Part shown: positions 40,087 to 49,150 of the stretch, piece after piece
Layout: each line of letters opens with the position of its first letter
Numbering within the stretch: position 1 is the stretch's first letter
DNA from: an uncultured Oscillospiraceae bacterium
Lineage (GTDB): Bacteria; Bacillota; Clostridia; Oscillospirales; Oscillospiraceae
Assembly (NCBI GenBank): GCA_947632175.1
Contig: CANROC010000001.1
Coordinates: 186,001 to 250,000 of the forward strand
Direction of reading: 5' to 3'
DNA: 64,000 bases
The notes under the pieces: model-generated
Seen by the model: the letters and a program-made list of their open reading frames with translations, nothing else
Databases searched by the model: none
Told to the model about the DNA's origin: nothing
Position numbers and translations under genes: made by a program

Positions 40087-40923
40087 TCACAGGTCCTCGT
40101 CCAGGATCTCGCCTTCCGAGACGAGGGTGGCGGGGCCGGTGAGGGTCAGGTCGTGGGGGGTGTTGTTCTCGACGGTGACGGTGACGTAGAGGGTGCCGCC
40201 GGGCATGGTGACGCGGGTGTTGACGCCGGGGACCAGGCCGCGGAGGGCGAGGGCCGTGACGGTGGAGCCGCAGCCGGTGCCGCAGGCCAGGGTGAAGTCC
40301 TCCACGCCGCGCTCGAAAGTGCGGGCGTCCACGCTGTTGTCCCCGTCCAGGCGGCAGAAGGTGACGTTGGCGCCCTTGGGGAAGCCCTTGTACCAGCGCA
40401 GGGCGCGGCAGGTCTCGCGAAGCTCGTTCTCCGGGATGTCCCGCCAGGTGTCGCAAAGGACCACGCAGTGGGGGATGCCGGGGTCTCCCAGCTCCACGTA
40501 GGCGCAGTCGTACTCCGTGCCGTCCACCGTCACCTTTCGGTGGAGGTCCACGGTGGTGGGGTCGTTGAGGCGGACGGTATACATGCGCTCACTGACGCGC
40601 CGTCCGGTGACGAGGCCGGCGGTGGTCTCGACGCGGACCTCCCCGCCACGGCCGAAGCCGCGCTCCATGGCGTAGCGGCTGATACACCGCGCGCCGTTGC
40701 CGCACATCTCCCCCACGGACCCGTCGGAGTTATAAAAGGCCATGCGGACGTCCCCGCTTTCGCGGGGCGGCTCTAAGATCATGAGCCCGTCCGCGCCGAC
40801 GGACAGGCGGCGGGTACACAGGCGGGCGGCGAGACGCGGGTAGTCCGCCGGGTCGATGCTCCCGTCCAGGTTCTCGATCAGTATGAAGTCGTTGCCGGCT
40901 CCCTGCATTTTTGTGAAGCGCAT
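40087..40923 (-). CDS. dapF: Diaminopimelate epimerase
   Basis: 278-aa cofactor-independent epimerase converting LL- to meso-diaminopimelate for lysine and peptidoglycan. Its two catalytic cysteines are in GEMCGNGARC and LACGTGCGS. The N-terminus MRFTKMQGAGNDFILIEN is typical. It lies 86 nt after rnfB behind a terminator-like hairpin, so it may have partly separate expression. The meso-DAP product is also what the M14 peptidase at 18.8 kb is predicted to cleave next to. Confidence 0.96.
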   Translation of the reverse strand: MRFTKMQGAGNDFILIENLDGSIDPADYPRLAARLCTRRLSVGADGLMILEPPRESGDVRMAFYNSDGSVGEMCGNGARCISRYAMERGFGRGGEVRVETTAGLVTGRRVSERMYTVRLNDPTTVDLHRKVTVDGTEYDCAYVELGDPGIPHCVVLCDTWRDIPENELRETCRALRWYKGFPKGANVTFCRLDGDNSVDARTFERGVEDFTLACGTGCGSTVTALALRGLVPGVNTRVTMPGGTLYVTVTVENNTPHDLTLTGPATLVSEGEILDEDL

Positions 40924-40969
40924 AAGACACCTCCAAATTTTGTACCTTCAAGCGGCTCGCGCAAGGACG

Positions 40970-41003
40970 AAAAAGCCGCCTTGGCGTTGACCTTGGCGGC
41001 TTT
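40970..41003 (-). terminator. Intrinsic terminator after rnfB
   Basis: Minus-strand AAAGCCGCC pairs with GGCGGCTTT around a 14-nt loop and runs into a U-tract. It ends the rnf operon just before dapF. Confidence 0.85.
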
Positions 41004-41009
41004 GGTGAT

Positions 41010-41837
41010 TTATCGTGTGCCCTCGGGGTGGGTATGCGCGCCCCGGAAGTCTCGGAAGTGGACACAGCCCACGGGGCAGACGTCCTGACAGTGGCCGCAG
41101 TCGACGCACTTATCATAATCGATTTGTGAAAGATTGTCAACCACCGTAATGGCGCCCTGGGGGCACTCCCGCTCGCACTTTTTACAGCCGATACAGCCCT
41201 TGGCGCAGGCCTTGCGGGTGTTGGCGCCCTTCTCGCGGTTCCGACAGCCCACGATGACCCGCTCCACGTCGGGCATGAGGGTGATGACCTGGTTGGGGCA
41301 GGTCTTGACGCAAAGACCGCAGCCGATGCAGGCCCGGTAATTGACGCGGGCAAGGCCGTCCACCACGCGGATGGCGTGCTCCGGGCAGACGTGCTCGCAG
41401 TCGCCCAGGCCGATGCACCCGTAGACGCACATGGAGGGGCCGCCGTAGAGGAGCTTGGCCGCCGCGCAGGACGCGAGGCCCTGATACGCCTCCTTGTTCT
41501 TCACGGTGTTGCAGTCGCCGGAGCACCGGACGATGGCCACCTGCTCGATGACGTCCTCAAACTCCGCGCCGGTGGCCGCGGCCAGGGCCTTGGCCACGGC
41601 GTCGCCGCCGGCGACGCACTTGTTGATCTTCTCCTCCTCGCCGGAGGCCAGGGCGGAGGCGTAGCCGTCGCACCCGGCGTAGCCGCAGGCGCCGCAGTTG
41701 GCGCCGGGGAGGCACTCGCGAATCCTGGGGAATTTCTCGTCCACGGGGACGTGCATGAACTTGGCCGCCAGCACCAATAGCACGGAGCAGACCGCGCCGA
41801 TGCCGGCCAGGACCAGGACAGCGTACAAAATTTCCAT
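41010..41837 (-). CDS. rnfB: Rnf complex subunit RnfB (ferredoxin-like)
   Basis: 275-aa electron-entry subunit. It has an N-terminal membrane helix (3-25), a 4Fe-4S motif CLPGANCGACGYAGC, and further clusters in two ferredoxin-type pairs (CIGCGLCVKTCP, CIGCKKCERECP, CVDCGHCQDVCP). It passes electrons from reduced ferredoxin into the complex. Last gene of rnfCDGEAB, 11 nt after rnfA. Confidence 0.96.
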   Translation of the reverse strand: MEILYAVLVLAGIGAVCSVLLVLAAKFMHVPVDEKFPRIRECLPGANCGACGYAGCDGYASALASGEEEKINKCVAGGDAVAKALAAATGAEFEDVIEQVAIVRCSGDCNTVKNKEAYQGLASCAAAKLLYGGPSMCVYGCIGLGDCEHVCPEHAIRVVDGLARVNYRACIGCGLCVKTCPNQVITLMPDVERVIVGCRNREKGANTRKACAKGCIGCKKCERECPQGAITVVDNLSQIDYDKCVDCGHCQDVCPVGCVHFRDFRGAHTHPEGTR

Positions 41838-41848
41838 CTCGCCCCTCC

Positions 41849-42436
41849 TTAACCGAACATATTCTCGGCCATGCCGGTGAAGCCCATGAAGGTCATGCTG
41901 GTGAAAGCCGCCGCCACGAGAGAAATGGGCAGGCCCTCAAAGCACTTGGGGGGATGGGCCCGCTCCAGGCTCTTGCGCACGCCGCAAAAGAGGATGAGCG
42001 CCAGGGAGAACCCAAGGCCGGCGGAGAAGCCGGACATGCAGGACTCTAAAAAGCCGTAGCTGTTGTCGATGTTGAGGATCGTCACCGCCAGCACCGCGCA
42101 GTTGGTGGTGATGAGCGGCAGATAGACGCCCAGGGCCTTATAGAGGGGCGGCATGTACTTCTTGAGGACGATCTCCACCAGCTGCACCAGGGCGGCGATG
42201 ACCAAAATGAAGATGATGGTCCGCATGAACTCCAGGTGCAGGGGGATCATCAGCGCCTGAAAGATGCCCCAGGTCACGGCGGAGGCCAGGGTCATGACGA
42301 AGATGACCGCCCCGGACATGCCCACGCAGGAGGAGAACTTCTGGCTGACGCCTAAAAACGGGCAGATGCCCAGGAACTGGACCAGGACGTAGTTTTCGGT
42401 GAACACCAGGGTAAAGAGTATGAGCATGTATTTCAT
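41849..42436 (-). CDS. rnfA: Rnf complex subunit RnfA
   Basis: 195-aa integral membrane subunit with about six helices, related to RnfE and NqrE. It starts MKYMLILFTLVFTENYVLVQFLGICPFLGVS; the Cys in GICPF and a second one in the opposite half (TNCAVL) are the positions that hold the intramembrane Fe-S centre. Its ATG overlaps the rnfE stop by 4 nt. Confidence 0.96.
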   Translation of the reverse strand: MKYMLILFTLVFTENYVLVQFLGICPFLGVSQKFSSCVGMSGAVIFVMTLASAVTWGIFQALMIPLHLEFMRTIIFILVIAALVQLVEIVLKKYMPPLYKALGVYLPLITTNCAVLAVTILNIDNSYGFLESCMSGFSAGLGFSLALILFCGVRKSLERAHPPKCFEGLPISLVAAAFTSMTFMGFTGMAENMFG

Positions 42437-43113
42437 TTCGCTTCAGCCTCCTTCCGGTCGTCGCAGGAGGAGTGGCAGGCGGCGCAGTTGCCGTCGCACC
42501 CCATCTTCGGCTCAAATTTCTTGCCGCGTTTGGCCATGGCGGCGACCAGGATTGCCATGGCGCACCCGAAGAGGAAGAACCCGCCGGGGGCCTGGGTCAG
42601 GATGCCCAGCTGGTAGCCCTCCGGGATGATCCGGAAGCCCAGGAGCGTCCCGGAGCCGAAGAGCTCCCGGACGGCGGACATGCCCACGATGACCATGGTG
42701 TAGCCGATGCCCATGCCCAGACCGTCAAAGAAGCTGTCCGCCACGGAGTGCTTGCTGGCGAACATTTCCGCGCGGCCTAAAACGATGCAGTTGACCACGA
42801 TGAGGCTCAGAAAGACGCCGAGGGAGTCGTAGAGGCTCTTTAAATACGCCTCCATCAGCATCTCCACCAGCGTCACGAAGGTGGCGATGACCACGATGTA
42901 ACAGGGGATGCGGACCTTGGAGGGGATGATGTTGCGCAAAAGGGAGATGACCACGTTGGAGCACACCAGCACGAAGGTGAGGGCCACGCCCATGCCGAAG
43001 CCGCCGGAGACGGAAACGGACACCGCCAGCACCGAGCAGCAGCCCAGCGCCAGGATGAGGACGGGATTTTCCTTGAACATACCGTTTAAGAGGATCTTCA
43101 GTTTGTCCTTCAT
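42433..43113 (-). CDS. rnfE: Rnf complex subunit RnfE
   Basis: 226-aa membrane subunit paired with RnfA, with about six helices. LALGCCSVLAVS and VVNCIVLGRAE hold the conserved cysteines for the shared Fe-S centre. The C-terminal tail is unusual in containing CDGNCAACHSSCDDRKEAEAK, a cysteine-rich extension that many RnfE proteins lack. It starts 1 nt after rnfG. Confidence 0.95.
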   Translation of the reverse strand: MKDKLKILLNGMFKENPVLILALGCCSVLAVSVSVSGGFGMGVALTFVLVCSNVVISLLRNIIPSKVRIPCYIVVIATFVTLVEMLMEAYLKSLYDSLGVFLSLIVVNCIVLGRAEMFASKHSVADSFFDGLGMGIGYTMVIVGMSAVRELFGSGTLLGFRIIPEGYQLGILTQAPGGFFLFGCAMAILVAAMAKRGKKFEPKMGCDGNCAACHSSCDDRKEAEAK

Positions 43114-43114
43114 G

Positions 43115-43651
43115 TCAATTGCCCCCCTTGATCGTGTTGAAGGCGTTGAGCGCCGCGGTGACGCTCTGCCGCACGGCGGAGCTGGAGCGGGTGGCCGTGG
43201 CGATGGTGTCCACCCCTTCGGCGGTGCCGCTGATGCCCATGTACTTGTTCAGGTAGCTCCTCTCCCCCGCCCGGGAGCCGATGCCCTTGGTCTGGGAGGA
43301 GACGTCGGCGGAGATGCCCACCACCTTGCCGTCGTTGTCGATGCCGACGGTGACGGTGACCTCACCGCCGCCGTAACCTACATGGGAGGAGGTGACGACG
43401 TAGCCCTTCCCGTTCGTCTCCCGGTAGGCGCTGTCGATATCCAGGGCCTCGGTATCGCAGTCGATCTCCTCGAAGTCCTTGGAGTCCGGGAGGACGCTCT
43501 GGCGGATGCGCCGCGCCTCCTCCTGGGCGTTTTTCTCGATGACGGGGGCCGTCAGGGCGTTGGTGAGCGCCAGGAGCGCCGATACCACAAGGCAGATGAC
43601 CACCAGCACCACAATGGGCTTTATGTATTCCTGAAAGGCTGTCTTTGTCAT
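43115..43651 (-). CDS. rnfG: Rnf complex subunit RnfG (FMN-binding)
   Basis: 178-aa subunit anchored by one N-terminal helix (about 10-32) with an extracytoplasmic FMN-binding domain. FMN is normally attached to threonine in a S/TGAT motif; here the equivalent is TIATATRSSSAVRQSV, so the glycine is replaced while the threonine stays. It overlaps rnfD by 4 nt. Confidence 0.93.
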   Translation of the reverse strand: MTKTAFQEYIKPIVVLVVICLVVSALLALTNALTAPVIEKNAQEEARRIRQSVLPDSKDFEEIDCDTEALDIDSAYRETNGKGYVVTSSHVGYGGGEVTVTVGIDNDGKVVGISADVSSQTKGIGSRAGERSYLNKYMGISGTAEGVDTIATATRSSSAVRQSVTAALNAFNTIKGGN

Positions 43652-44580
43652 TTTGTCTCAACACCTCCAAAGGGCTTGGGGGCCGTCAGGTCGTTGATGT
43701 ACGGCACCACAAGGTTCATGAGAAGGATGGAGAAGGTCACCGCCCCGGCGGAGCTGGCAAAGGTGCGCATCATGGCGGTCAAAAGTCCGCACCCCAGGCC
43801 GAAGATGAGCTTGCCCAGGTTGGTGGTGGGGCTGGTCACGTAGTCCGTGGCCATGAAGATGGCGCCCAGCAGGAGCCCGCCGGAGAAGGCGGCGATGACG
43901 GGCTGGAAGGAGCCGAAGATCCAGCTGAAAAGCACGCAGGAGCCCACGTACGCCAGGGGGATGATGGGCTTGATGACCCGCCGCGCGCAGAGATAGACGC
44001 CGCCTAAAATGAGCGCCGCGGCGCACGTCTCGCCCAGCACGCCGCCGTGGACGCCGATGAAAATCTGCCCGAACTCGCTCCAGCCGATGCTCCCGGCACG
44101 GATGAGCGCCAGGGGCGTGGCGGAGCTGAGGGCGTCGATGGTGCCGGCGGGGGCGGGGAAGTTCGTCATATCGGCGGTGAAGGAGAAGAACATCACGACC
44201 CGGCCCACCAGGGCGGGGTTCACGAAGTTGCAGCCGATGCCGCCGAAGAGCATCTTCACGCAGATGATGGCCACCACGTCGCCCACCAGAAGCTCCCAGA
44301 CGGGCATGGTGGAGGGGACGTTGAACGCCAGAAGCACGCCGGTGACCACGGCGGACAGGTCCGAGACGGTGACGGGCTGCTTCATAAGCTTTTCCCAGAC
44401 GAACTCACAAAGCACGCACATAGCCGCCGACACGCCGGTGAGCAGGAGGCACCGCCAGCCGAAGATGACCACGGAGGCGATGAGCGCCGGCGAAAGCGCG
44501 ATGAGCACGTCCAGCATGATCTTCTGGGTGGTGCGGCCGCTTCGCAGGTGGGGGGATACGCTGACTGTCAATTCGTTCAT
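43648..44580 (-). CDS. rnfD: Rnf complex subunit RnfD
   Basis: 310-aa membrane subunit related to NqrB. About eight to nine helices form part of the ion path. The covalent-FMN threonine lies in ALSSATPLAL. The start is the ATG at 44580 (MNELTVSVSPHLRSG), overlapping the rnfC stop by 4 nt; the longer open frame upstream lies inside rnfC and is not coding. Confidence 0.95.
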   Translation of the reverse strand: MNELTVSVSPHLRSGRTTQKIMLDVLIALSPALIASVVIFGWRCLLLTGVSAAMCVLCEFVWEKLMKQPVTVSDLSAVVTGVLLAFNVPSTMPVWELLVGDVVAIICVKMLFGGIGCNFVNPALVGRVVMFFSFTADMTNFPAPAGTIDALSSATPLALIRAGSIGWSEFGQIFIGVHGGVLGETCAAALILGGVYLCARRVIKPIIPLAYVGSCVLFSWIFGSFQPVIAAFSGGLLLGAIFMATDYVTSPTTNLGKLIFGLGCGLLTAMMRTFASSAGAVTFSILLMNLVVPYINDLTAPKPFGGVETK

Positions 44581-45950
44581 TTCGCAACCGCCTCCTTCTT
44601 CTCTTTTTCCCCGGCCTCCTTGGCCTTGCGCTCGGCCTCGGCCTTCTTCGCGGCGTTGTCGGCGGCGATGAGGCCCTTGGCCAGCTTGTTGGTCTGCACC
44701 AGCATGCGCTTGGCGGGACACACGAAAGAGCAGCAGCCGCACTCCATGCACAGATTGGCGTGGAGGGCGCGGAGCTTATCCACGTTGCGCTTATTATACG
44801 CCGCCTCGATGGCCGCCGGCATGAGGTTGAGGGGGCAGGCGTCCACGCAGGAGCCGCACCGGATGCAGGCCGTGGGCTCGGGCAGTATGGCGTCCTTTTC
44901 CGCGAGAGCCAGAATGGCGTTGGTGTTCTTCATCACGGGAAACTCGGTGTTCGGTACCGCGATGCCCATCATGGGCCCGCCGTAGAGGACCTTTTTGGGG
45001 TCGGCCTTGAAGCCGCCGCAGAAGTCGAAGAGCGACTGCATGGACGCGCCGATGGGGGCGATGACGTTTTTGGGTTCCCTCACCGCCGAGCCGTCCACGG
45101 TGACGACCTTTTCAACGAGGGGCATCCCCGTCTCTATGTACTTGGCGATAGCGGCCAAGGTGGTGCAGTTGATGACCACGGCCCCGGCGTCGATGGGGAG
45201 CTTCCCCTCCGGGACGATACGCCCCGTGGTGTGGTAGATGAGCACCTTCTCGCCGCCCTGGGGGTAGACAGGCGGCAGGGCCATGACCTCCACGCCCGTC
45301 ATGGTCTTTGCCATGTCCTCCATGGCCTTGACGCACTGGGGCTTGTTGGCCTCGATGCCGATGATGACCCGCTTGGCCTTGAGATATTTCTGGAGAAGCC
45401 CGATGCCCTTTGCGATCCAGTCCGCGTCGTCCAGCATGGTCCTCGTGTCCGAGGTGACGTAGGGCTCGCACTCCGCGCCGTTGATGATGACGGCCTCGAT
45501 CTGGCTTAAGTCCTTCACAGAGAGCTTCACCGCCGTGGGGAAGCCCGCGCCGCCCAGGCCCACCACGCCGCTGTCGCGGACGGCGTCCAGGAAGGACTTG
45601 AGGTCCGCAACCTCCGGGGGCCTCAGGCCCTCAAAGGGCGTCTGCTCCCCGTCGGACTCGACGGTGACGGCCTTCATGGACCGGCCCGTGGACATGAGCA
45701 TGTCGTCGATTTTCTTGACCTTGCCGGAGACGCTGGCGTACACCGGCGAGGAGACGAACCCGCCGGCGTTGGCGATGAGCTGGCCCACCTTCACGCTGTC
45801 CCCCGCCTTCACCGCCGGCGCCGCCGGGGCGCCGATGTGCATGGACATGGGGATGGTGACCGTGGCCGGTACCGGCATCCTCACCGGCGCCATGTCCGCC
45901 GTGTTCTTCCTGTGGGGGACATGGACGCCGTGCAGCTTGCGTAAATTCAC
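44577..45950 (-). CDS. rnfC: Rnf complex subunit RnfC (NADH-binding)
   Basis: 457-aa peripheral subunit that reduces NAD+. It has the NuoF-like Rossmann/FMN region (GLGGAGFPTAVKL near 130, INGAECEPY) and two 4Fe-4S motifs, CIRCGSCVDACP and CMECGCCSFVCP. The C-terminal tail is short and rich in Lys/Ala/Glu. The start is a GTG at 45950 with GGAGG 8 nt upstream. First gene of the rnf operon. Confidence 0.96.
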   Translation of the reverse strand: MNLRKLHGVHVPHRKNTADMAPVRMPVPATVTIPMSMHIGAPAAPAVKAGDSVKVGQLIANAGGFVSSPVYASVSGKVKKIDDMLMSTGRSMKAVTVESDGEQTPFEGLRPPEVADLKSFLDAVRDSGVVGLGGAGFPTAVKLSVKDLSQIEAVIINGAECEPYVTSDTRTMLDDADWIAKGIGLLQKYLKAKRVIIGIEANKPQCVKAMEDMAKTMTGVEVMALPPVYPQGGEKVLIYHTTGRIVPEGKLPIDAGAVVINCTTLAAIAKYIETGMPLVEKVVTVDGSAVREPKNVIAPIGASMQSLFDFCGGFKADPKKVLYGGPMMGIAVPNTEFPVMKNTNAILALAEKDAILPEPTACIRCGSCVDACPLNLMPAAIEAAYNKRNVDKLRALHANLCMECGCCSFVCPAKRMLVQTNKLAKGLIAADNAAKKAEAERKAKEAGEKEKKEAVAK

Positions 45951-46009
45951 ATTCCCTACCTCCCGTTCTCTTTCCCAAAATACGCGCAAGGAGACTGTTA
46001 ACATTTCTT

Positions 46010-46038
46010 AGTATACCATGCCCATGGGGCCGTTGCAA
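46010..46038 (-). promoter_or_regulatory. Promoter of the rnf operon
   Basis: Minus-strand TTGCAA (plus 46033-46038), a 17-nt spacer and TATACT (46010-46015), about 55 nt before the rnfC start. Confidence 0.75.
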
Positions 46039-46138
46039 TGAAGAATCAAGACATTTTTATGTTTTTTTCGTCTATTTGCCCTGTGGGGCGGGGGCGGAAT
46101 GATAAATTTTTAACAGTTTTGATAAAATCAGCCGTTCG

Positions 46139-46555
46139 TCAGCCGTTCCTTTGCCACGCCAGGTACCCCTCCAGGATGAGCGTGGCGGCCACGGCGTCCA
46201 CGGTCTCCCGGCGCCTTTTGCCGTGGCGGTCGTTGGCGGAGAGGATGCCGTGGGCCTCCACGGTGGTGCGCCGCTCGTCCCAGAGGGCCACGGGGATGTC
46301 CGTGCGCTGCCCGAGAAGCTGGGCGAGGGCCCGCGCCTTTTCACTGCGGGGCCCGGCGGAGCCGTCCATGTTGAGGGGGTTGCCCAGGACGAGCTGCCCC
46401 ACGCCCCGCTTTTCGGCCTCGGCGGCGAGCCTGTCCGCCAGCGCCTCCGGGTCCCACTCCTTTATGACGAAGGCCTCCCCCGCCAGGGTGGCGGTGAGGT
46501 CCGACACCGCCACGCCGGTGCGCTGATCGCCGTAATCGATGGCCATGATGCGCAT
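46139..46555 (-). CDS. ruvX: Holliday junction resolvase-like YqgF/RuvX
   Basis: 138-aa RNase H-fold nuclease of the YqgF family, linked to pre-16S rRNA processing and junction resolution. It starts MRIMAIDYGDQRTGVAVSD (catalytic Asp7) and has the conserved GNPLNMDGSAGPRSEKA and WDERRTTVEAHG segments, plus the C-terminal VDAVAATLILEGYL. Single gene, divergent from the rpmG operon. Confidence 0.94.
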   Translation of the reverse strand: MRIMAIDYGDQRTGVAVSDLTATLAGEAFVIKEWDPEALADRLAAEAEKRGVGQLVLGNPLNMDGSAGPRSEKARALAQLLGQRTDIPVALWDERRTTVEAHGILSANDRHGKRRRETVDAVAATLILEGYLAWQRNG

Positions 46556-46645
46556 CTATGTCACGTCCTTTCCCGTTCTTGACAAGGCTTTCCTTTTATT
46601 ATAAAGGATTTCCCCGGCTTTTCAATGTTTTTTGCGAAAAAGCTG

Positions 46646-46674
46646 TTGACTTCCGGTTTTCGCGGTGATATAAT
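46646..46674 (+). promoter_or_regulatory. Promoter of rpmG-secE-nusG-rplK-rplA
   Basis: TTGACT (46646-46651), a 17-nt spacer and TATAAT (46669-46674). A roughly 105-nt untranslated leader follows; it has GC hairpins, and I do not recognise a named leader in it. Confidence 0.8.
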
Positions 46675-46784
46675 CTCTTCACCTGTCGGCTGAGAGGCTT
46701 TGTTTTCGTGCGTCCGCGCGGGGCAAAGCGGCTTGCTCGGCCAATTCAAAGCAGGGAGGCAATTTTATAGGAGGTGCCGAACAA

Positions 46785-46946
46785 ATGGCCGCTGAAAACA
46801 GAGTCAAGGTCGTTCTGCGCTGCTCGGAGTGCAAACAGCGCAACTACAACACGACCAAGAACAAGCGCAACACGCCCGAGAAGCTGGAGCTCAAGAAGTA
46901 CTGCCGTTTCTGCCGTAAGCACACGGTCCACACCGAGACGAAGTAA
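46785..46946 (+). CDS. rpmG: 50S ribosomal protein L33
   Basis: 53-aa ribosomal protein starting [20 protein letters not shown]. It keeps both zinc-ribbon pairs, CSEC and CRFC, so it is the zinc-binding (C+) form. GGAGGTG lies just before the ATG. It heads the secE-nusG operon, as in many Firmicutes. Confidence 0.95.
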   Translation: MAAENRVKVVLRCSECKQRNYNTTKNKRNTPEKLELKKYCRFCRKHTVHTETK

Positions 46947-46963
46947 GGGCAAAGGAGAAAAGC

Positions 46964-47179
46964 ATGGCAAAGACTGAAAAGAAGAAGTTCTTCACCCGCG
47001 TCAAGGACTGGTTCCGGGGCATGAAGAGCGAGCTCAAGAAGGTCGTATGGCCCACCGCCAAGCAGACCGTCAACAACACCGGCGTGGTGCTGGCCGTGTG
47101 CGCCGCCTTCGCCGTCGTCCTGGGAGGCTTCGACTGGCTGGCCAACACCCTCGTCGAGGTGCTCATCGACCTCATTTAA
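46964..47179 (+). CDS. secE: Preprotein translocase subunit SecE
   Basis: 71-aa single-span subunit of the SecYEG channel. A basic amphipathic N-terminus (KVKDWFRGMKSELKKVVWPT) carries the conserved VxWP motif and is followed by one membrane helix (about 40-62). It lies between rpmG and nusG, the usual order. Confidence 0.95.
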   Translation: MAKTEKKKFFTRVKDWFRGMKSELKKVVWPTAKQTVNNTGVVLAVCAAFAVVLGGFDWLANTLVEVLIDLI

Positions 47180-47188
47180 GGAGAGGAC

Positions 47189-47713
47189 ATGGCGCAGGAA
47201 GCGAAGTGGTATGTGGTCCATACCTACTCCGGCTACGAAAACGCCGTAGCCGACACGGTGGTGAAATCCGCCGAGAACAGAAACATGACCGACCTCATCC
47301 ATGAGGTCAACATCCCCATGGAGACCGTCACCGAGACGGTGGACGGCGTGGAAAAGACCGTGGAGCGCAAGGTCTTCCCCGGCTATGTGCTGGTGAAGAT
47401 GGTGATGACGGACGAAAGCTGGCACCTGGTGCGCAACGTCCGCGGCTGTACGGGCTTCGTGGGCACCGGCAACAAGGCCATTCCCCTCTCCGACGAGGAG
47501 ATCGCGTCCTTGGGCGTGGAGCGCCACGAATTTCACGTGGATTTCACCGTGGGAGGCCGCGTCAAGGTCAACGACGGCCCGCTGGAGGGCTTCTTCGGCA
47601 CGGTGGAGGAGATCGACATGGACAAGAAGATCGTCCGCGTGGTCGTCTCCATGTTCGGCCGGGAGACCCCGGTGGAGCTGGACTTCGACCAGGTCGAGGC
47701 GCTCAAGGATTAA
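47189..47713 (+). CDS. nusG: Transcription factor NusG
   Basis: 174-aa elongation/termination factor. The NGN domain starts AKWYVVHTYSGYENAVADTV, and a KOW motif lies near the C-terminus (FTVGGRVKVNDGPLEGFFGTVEEID). It binds RNA polymerase and couples it to ribosomes or Rho. 9 nt after secE. Confidence 0.97.
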   Translation: MAQEAKWYVVHTYSGYENAVADTVVKSAENRNMTDLIHEVNIPMETVTETVDGVEKTVERKVFPGYVLVKMVMTDESWHLVRNVRGCTGFVGTGNKAIPLSDEEIASLGVERHEFHVDFTVGGRVKVNDGPLEGFFGTVEEIDMDKKIVRVVVSMFGRETPVELDFDQVEALKD

Positions 47714-47812
47714 CCGCGTTACCCCCGCCCACAAGGGCATAAGCGCGTTTGCGCTGTGGGAGGAACAAAAAGTTCCGCTCAACCACATCTAACATATGGA
47801 GGTTCACTTAAA
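47714..47812 (+). promoter_or_regulatory. Possible L1/L11 leader before rplK
   Basis: A 99-nt gap holds GTGGGAGGAAC...GTTCCGCTCAACCAC, an interrupted stem resembling the L1-binding mimics that give feedback control of rplKA. Assignment is tentative, from the stem shape only. Confidence 0.4.
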
Positions 47813-48241
47813 GTGGCACAGAAAGTTACAGGAATCATCAAGCTTCAGATCCCCGCCGGCCGCGCGACCCCCGCGCCCCCGGTAGGCCCCGCCCTCGGCC
47901 AGCACGGCGTCAACATCGGCGCTTTCACCAAGGAGTTCAACGAGCGCACCAAGGCCGACATGGGCATGATCACCCCCGTGGTCATCACCGTCTACTCCGA
48001 CCGCAGCTTCACCTTCGTCACCAAGTCCGCCCCCGCCGCCGTCCTTTTGAAGAAGGCCTGCGGCATCGAGAAGGGCTCCGGCGTCCCCCAGCGCGACAAG
48101 GTCGCCAGGATCTCCAAGGACGAGATCCGCAAGATCGCCGAGACGAAGATGAACGACCTGAACGCCGGCTCCATCGAAGCCGCCATGAGCATGGTCGCCG
48201 GTACCGCCCGTAGCATGGGCATCGTAGTAGAGGAGGGCTGA
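47813..48241 (+). CDS. rplK: 50S ribosomal protein L11
   Basis: 142-aa protein of the GTPase-associated centre. It starts at a GTG at 47813 ([34 protein letters not shown]) with GGAGG 10 nt upstream. Both the N-terminal domain and the 23S-binding C-terminal domain ([15 protein letters not shown]-like ending) are present. Confidence 0.97.
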   Translation: MAQKVTGIIKLQIPAGRATPAPPVGPALGQHGVNIGAFTKEFNERTKADMGMITPVVITVYSDRSFTFVTKSAPAAVLLKKACGIEKGSGVPQRDKVARISKDEIRKIAETKMNDLNAGSIEAAMSMVAGTARSMGIVVEEG

Positions 48242-48245
48242 GACC

Positions 48246-48938
48246 ATGTTTAGAGGAAAGCACTATCAGGACGCCGCCAAGCTCATCGACCGCTCCCAGC
48301 AGTATGAGCCCCAGGACGCTTTCGAGCTCATCACCAAGACCAGCAAGGCCAAGTTTGACGAGACCGTGGAGCTCCACGTCAAGCTGGGCGTTGACTCCCG
48401 CCACGCCGACCAGCAGGTCCGCGGCGCCGTCGTACTGCCCCACGGCACCGGCAAGACCCGCCGGGTTCTCGTGTTCTGCAAGGACGAGCGCAAGCAGGAG
48501 GCCATCGACGCCGGCGCGGACTACGTGGGCGCCATGGACATGGTGGAGAAGATTCAGAAGGAGAACTGGTTCGATTTCGACGTGGTCATCGCCACCCCCG
48601 ATATGATGGGCGTGGTGGGCCGCCTCGGTAAGATCCTGGGCCCCAAGGGCCTGATGCCCTCCCCCAAGGCCGGCACCGTCACTCCCAATTTGGCTCAGGC
48701 CATCACCGAGGTCAAGGCCGGTAAGATCGAGTACCGCCTGGACCGCACCAACATCATCCACTGCCCCATCGGCAAGGTCAGCTTCGGCGCGGAGAAGCTC
48801 ACGGAGAACTACAACGCTCTCCTCACCGCCCTCCTGCGCGCCAAGCCCGCCGCCGCCAAGGGCCAGTATATCCGCTCCTGCGTCACCGCCAGCACCATGG
48901 GCCCCGGCATCAAGATCAACGCCCAGAAGACCCTTTAA
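48246..48938 (+). CDS. rplA: 50S ribosomal protein L1
   Basis: 230-aa protein forming the L1 stalk and the repressor of its own operon. Family hallmarks [14 protein letters not shown] and [19 protein letters not shown] are present. It starts 4 nt after rplK. The operon ends here with a terminator, whereas rplJ-rplL usually follow; in this genome they are about 25 kb away. Confidence 0.97.
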   Translation: MFRGKHYQDAAKLIDRSQQYEPQDAFELITKTSKAKFDETVELHVKLGVDSRHADQQVRGAVVLPHGTGKTRRVLVFCKDERKQEAIDAGADYVGAMDMVEKIQKENWFDFDVVIATPDMMGVVGRLGKILGPKGLMPSPKAGTVTPNLAQAITEVKAGKIEYRLDRTNIIHCPIGKVSFGAEKLTENYNALLTALLRAKPAAAKGQYIRSCVTASTMGPGIKINAQKTL

Positions 48939-48951
48939 ACCGCAACCAGAG

Positions 48952-48980
48952 AAAGGTCGGGAGAAATCCCGGCCTTTTTT
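48952..48980 (+). terminator. Intrinsic terminator after rplA
   Basis: AAAGGTCGGGA pairs with TCCCGGCCTTT around the loop GAAA and is followed by a T-run (TTTTTT), 13 nt after the rplA stop. Confidence 0.9.
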
Positions 48981-49150
48981 CGTATCCTCCCCCGACCCAA
49001 GGAAAGCCCCGGCAACCGCCGGTTGCGAAAATACTTGTCGGATGTAAGCTCCGGGTGGTTGCTTTTGACCATCCCTTTGTTAGAATGGAGGCAGGATGCC
49101 CCATCGGCGGCGTACCTCAGGAAGAGAAATACAAAAAAGGGGGCGAGAAC

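Noticed and set aside
46675-46784. A tRNA gene between the rpmG promoter and rpmG
   Set aside because: GC hairpins are present, but no cloverleaf with a TTCGA-type loop can be formed.
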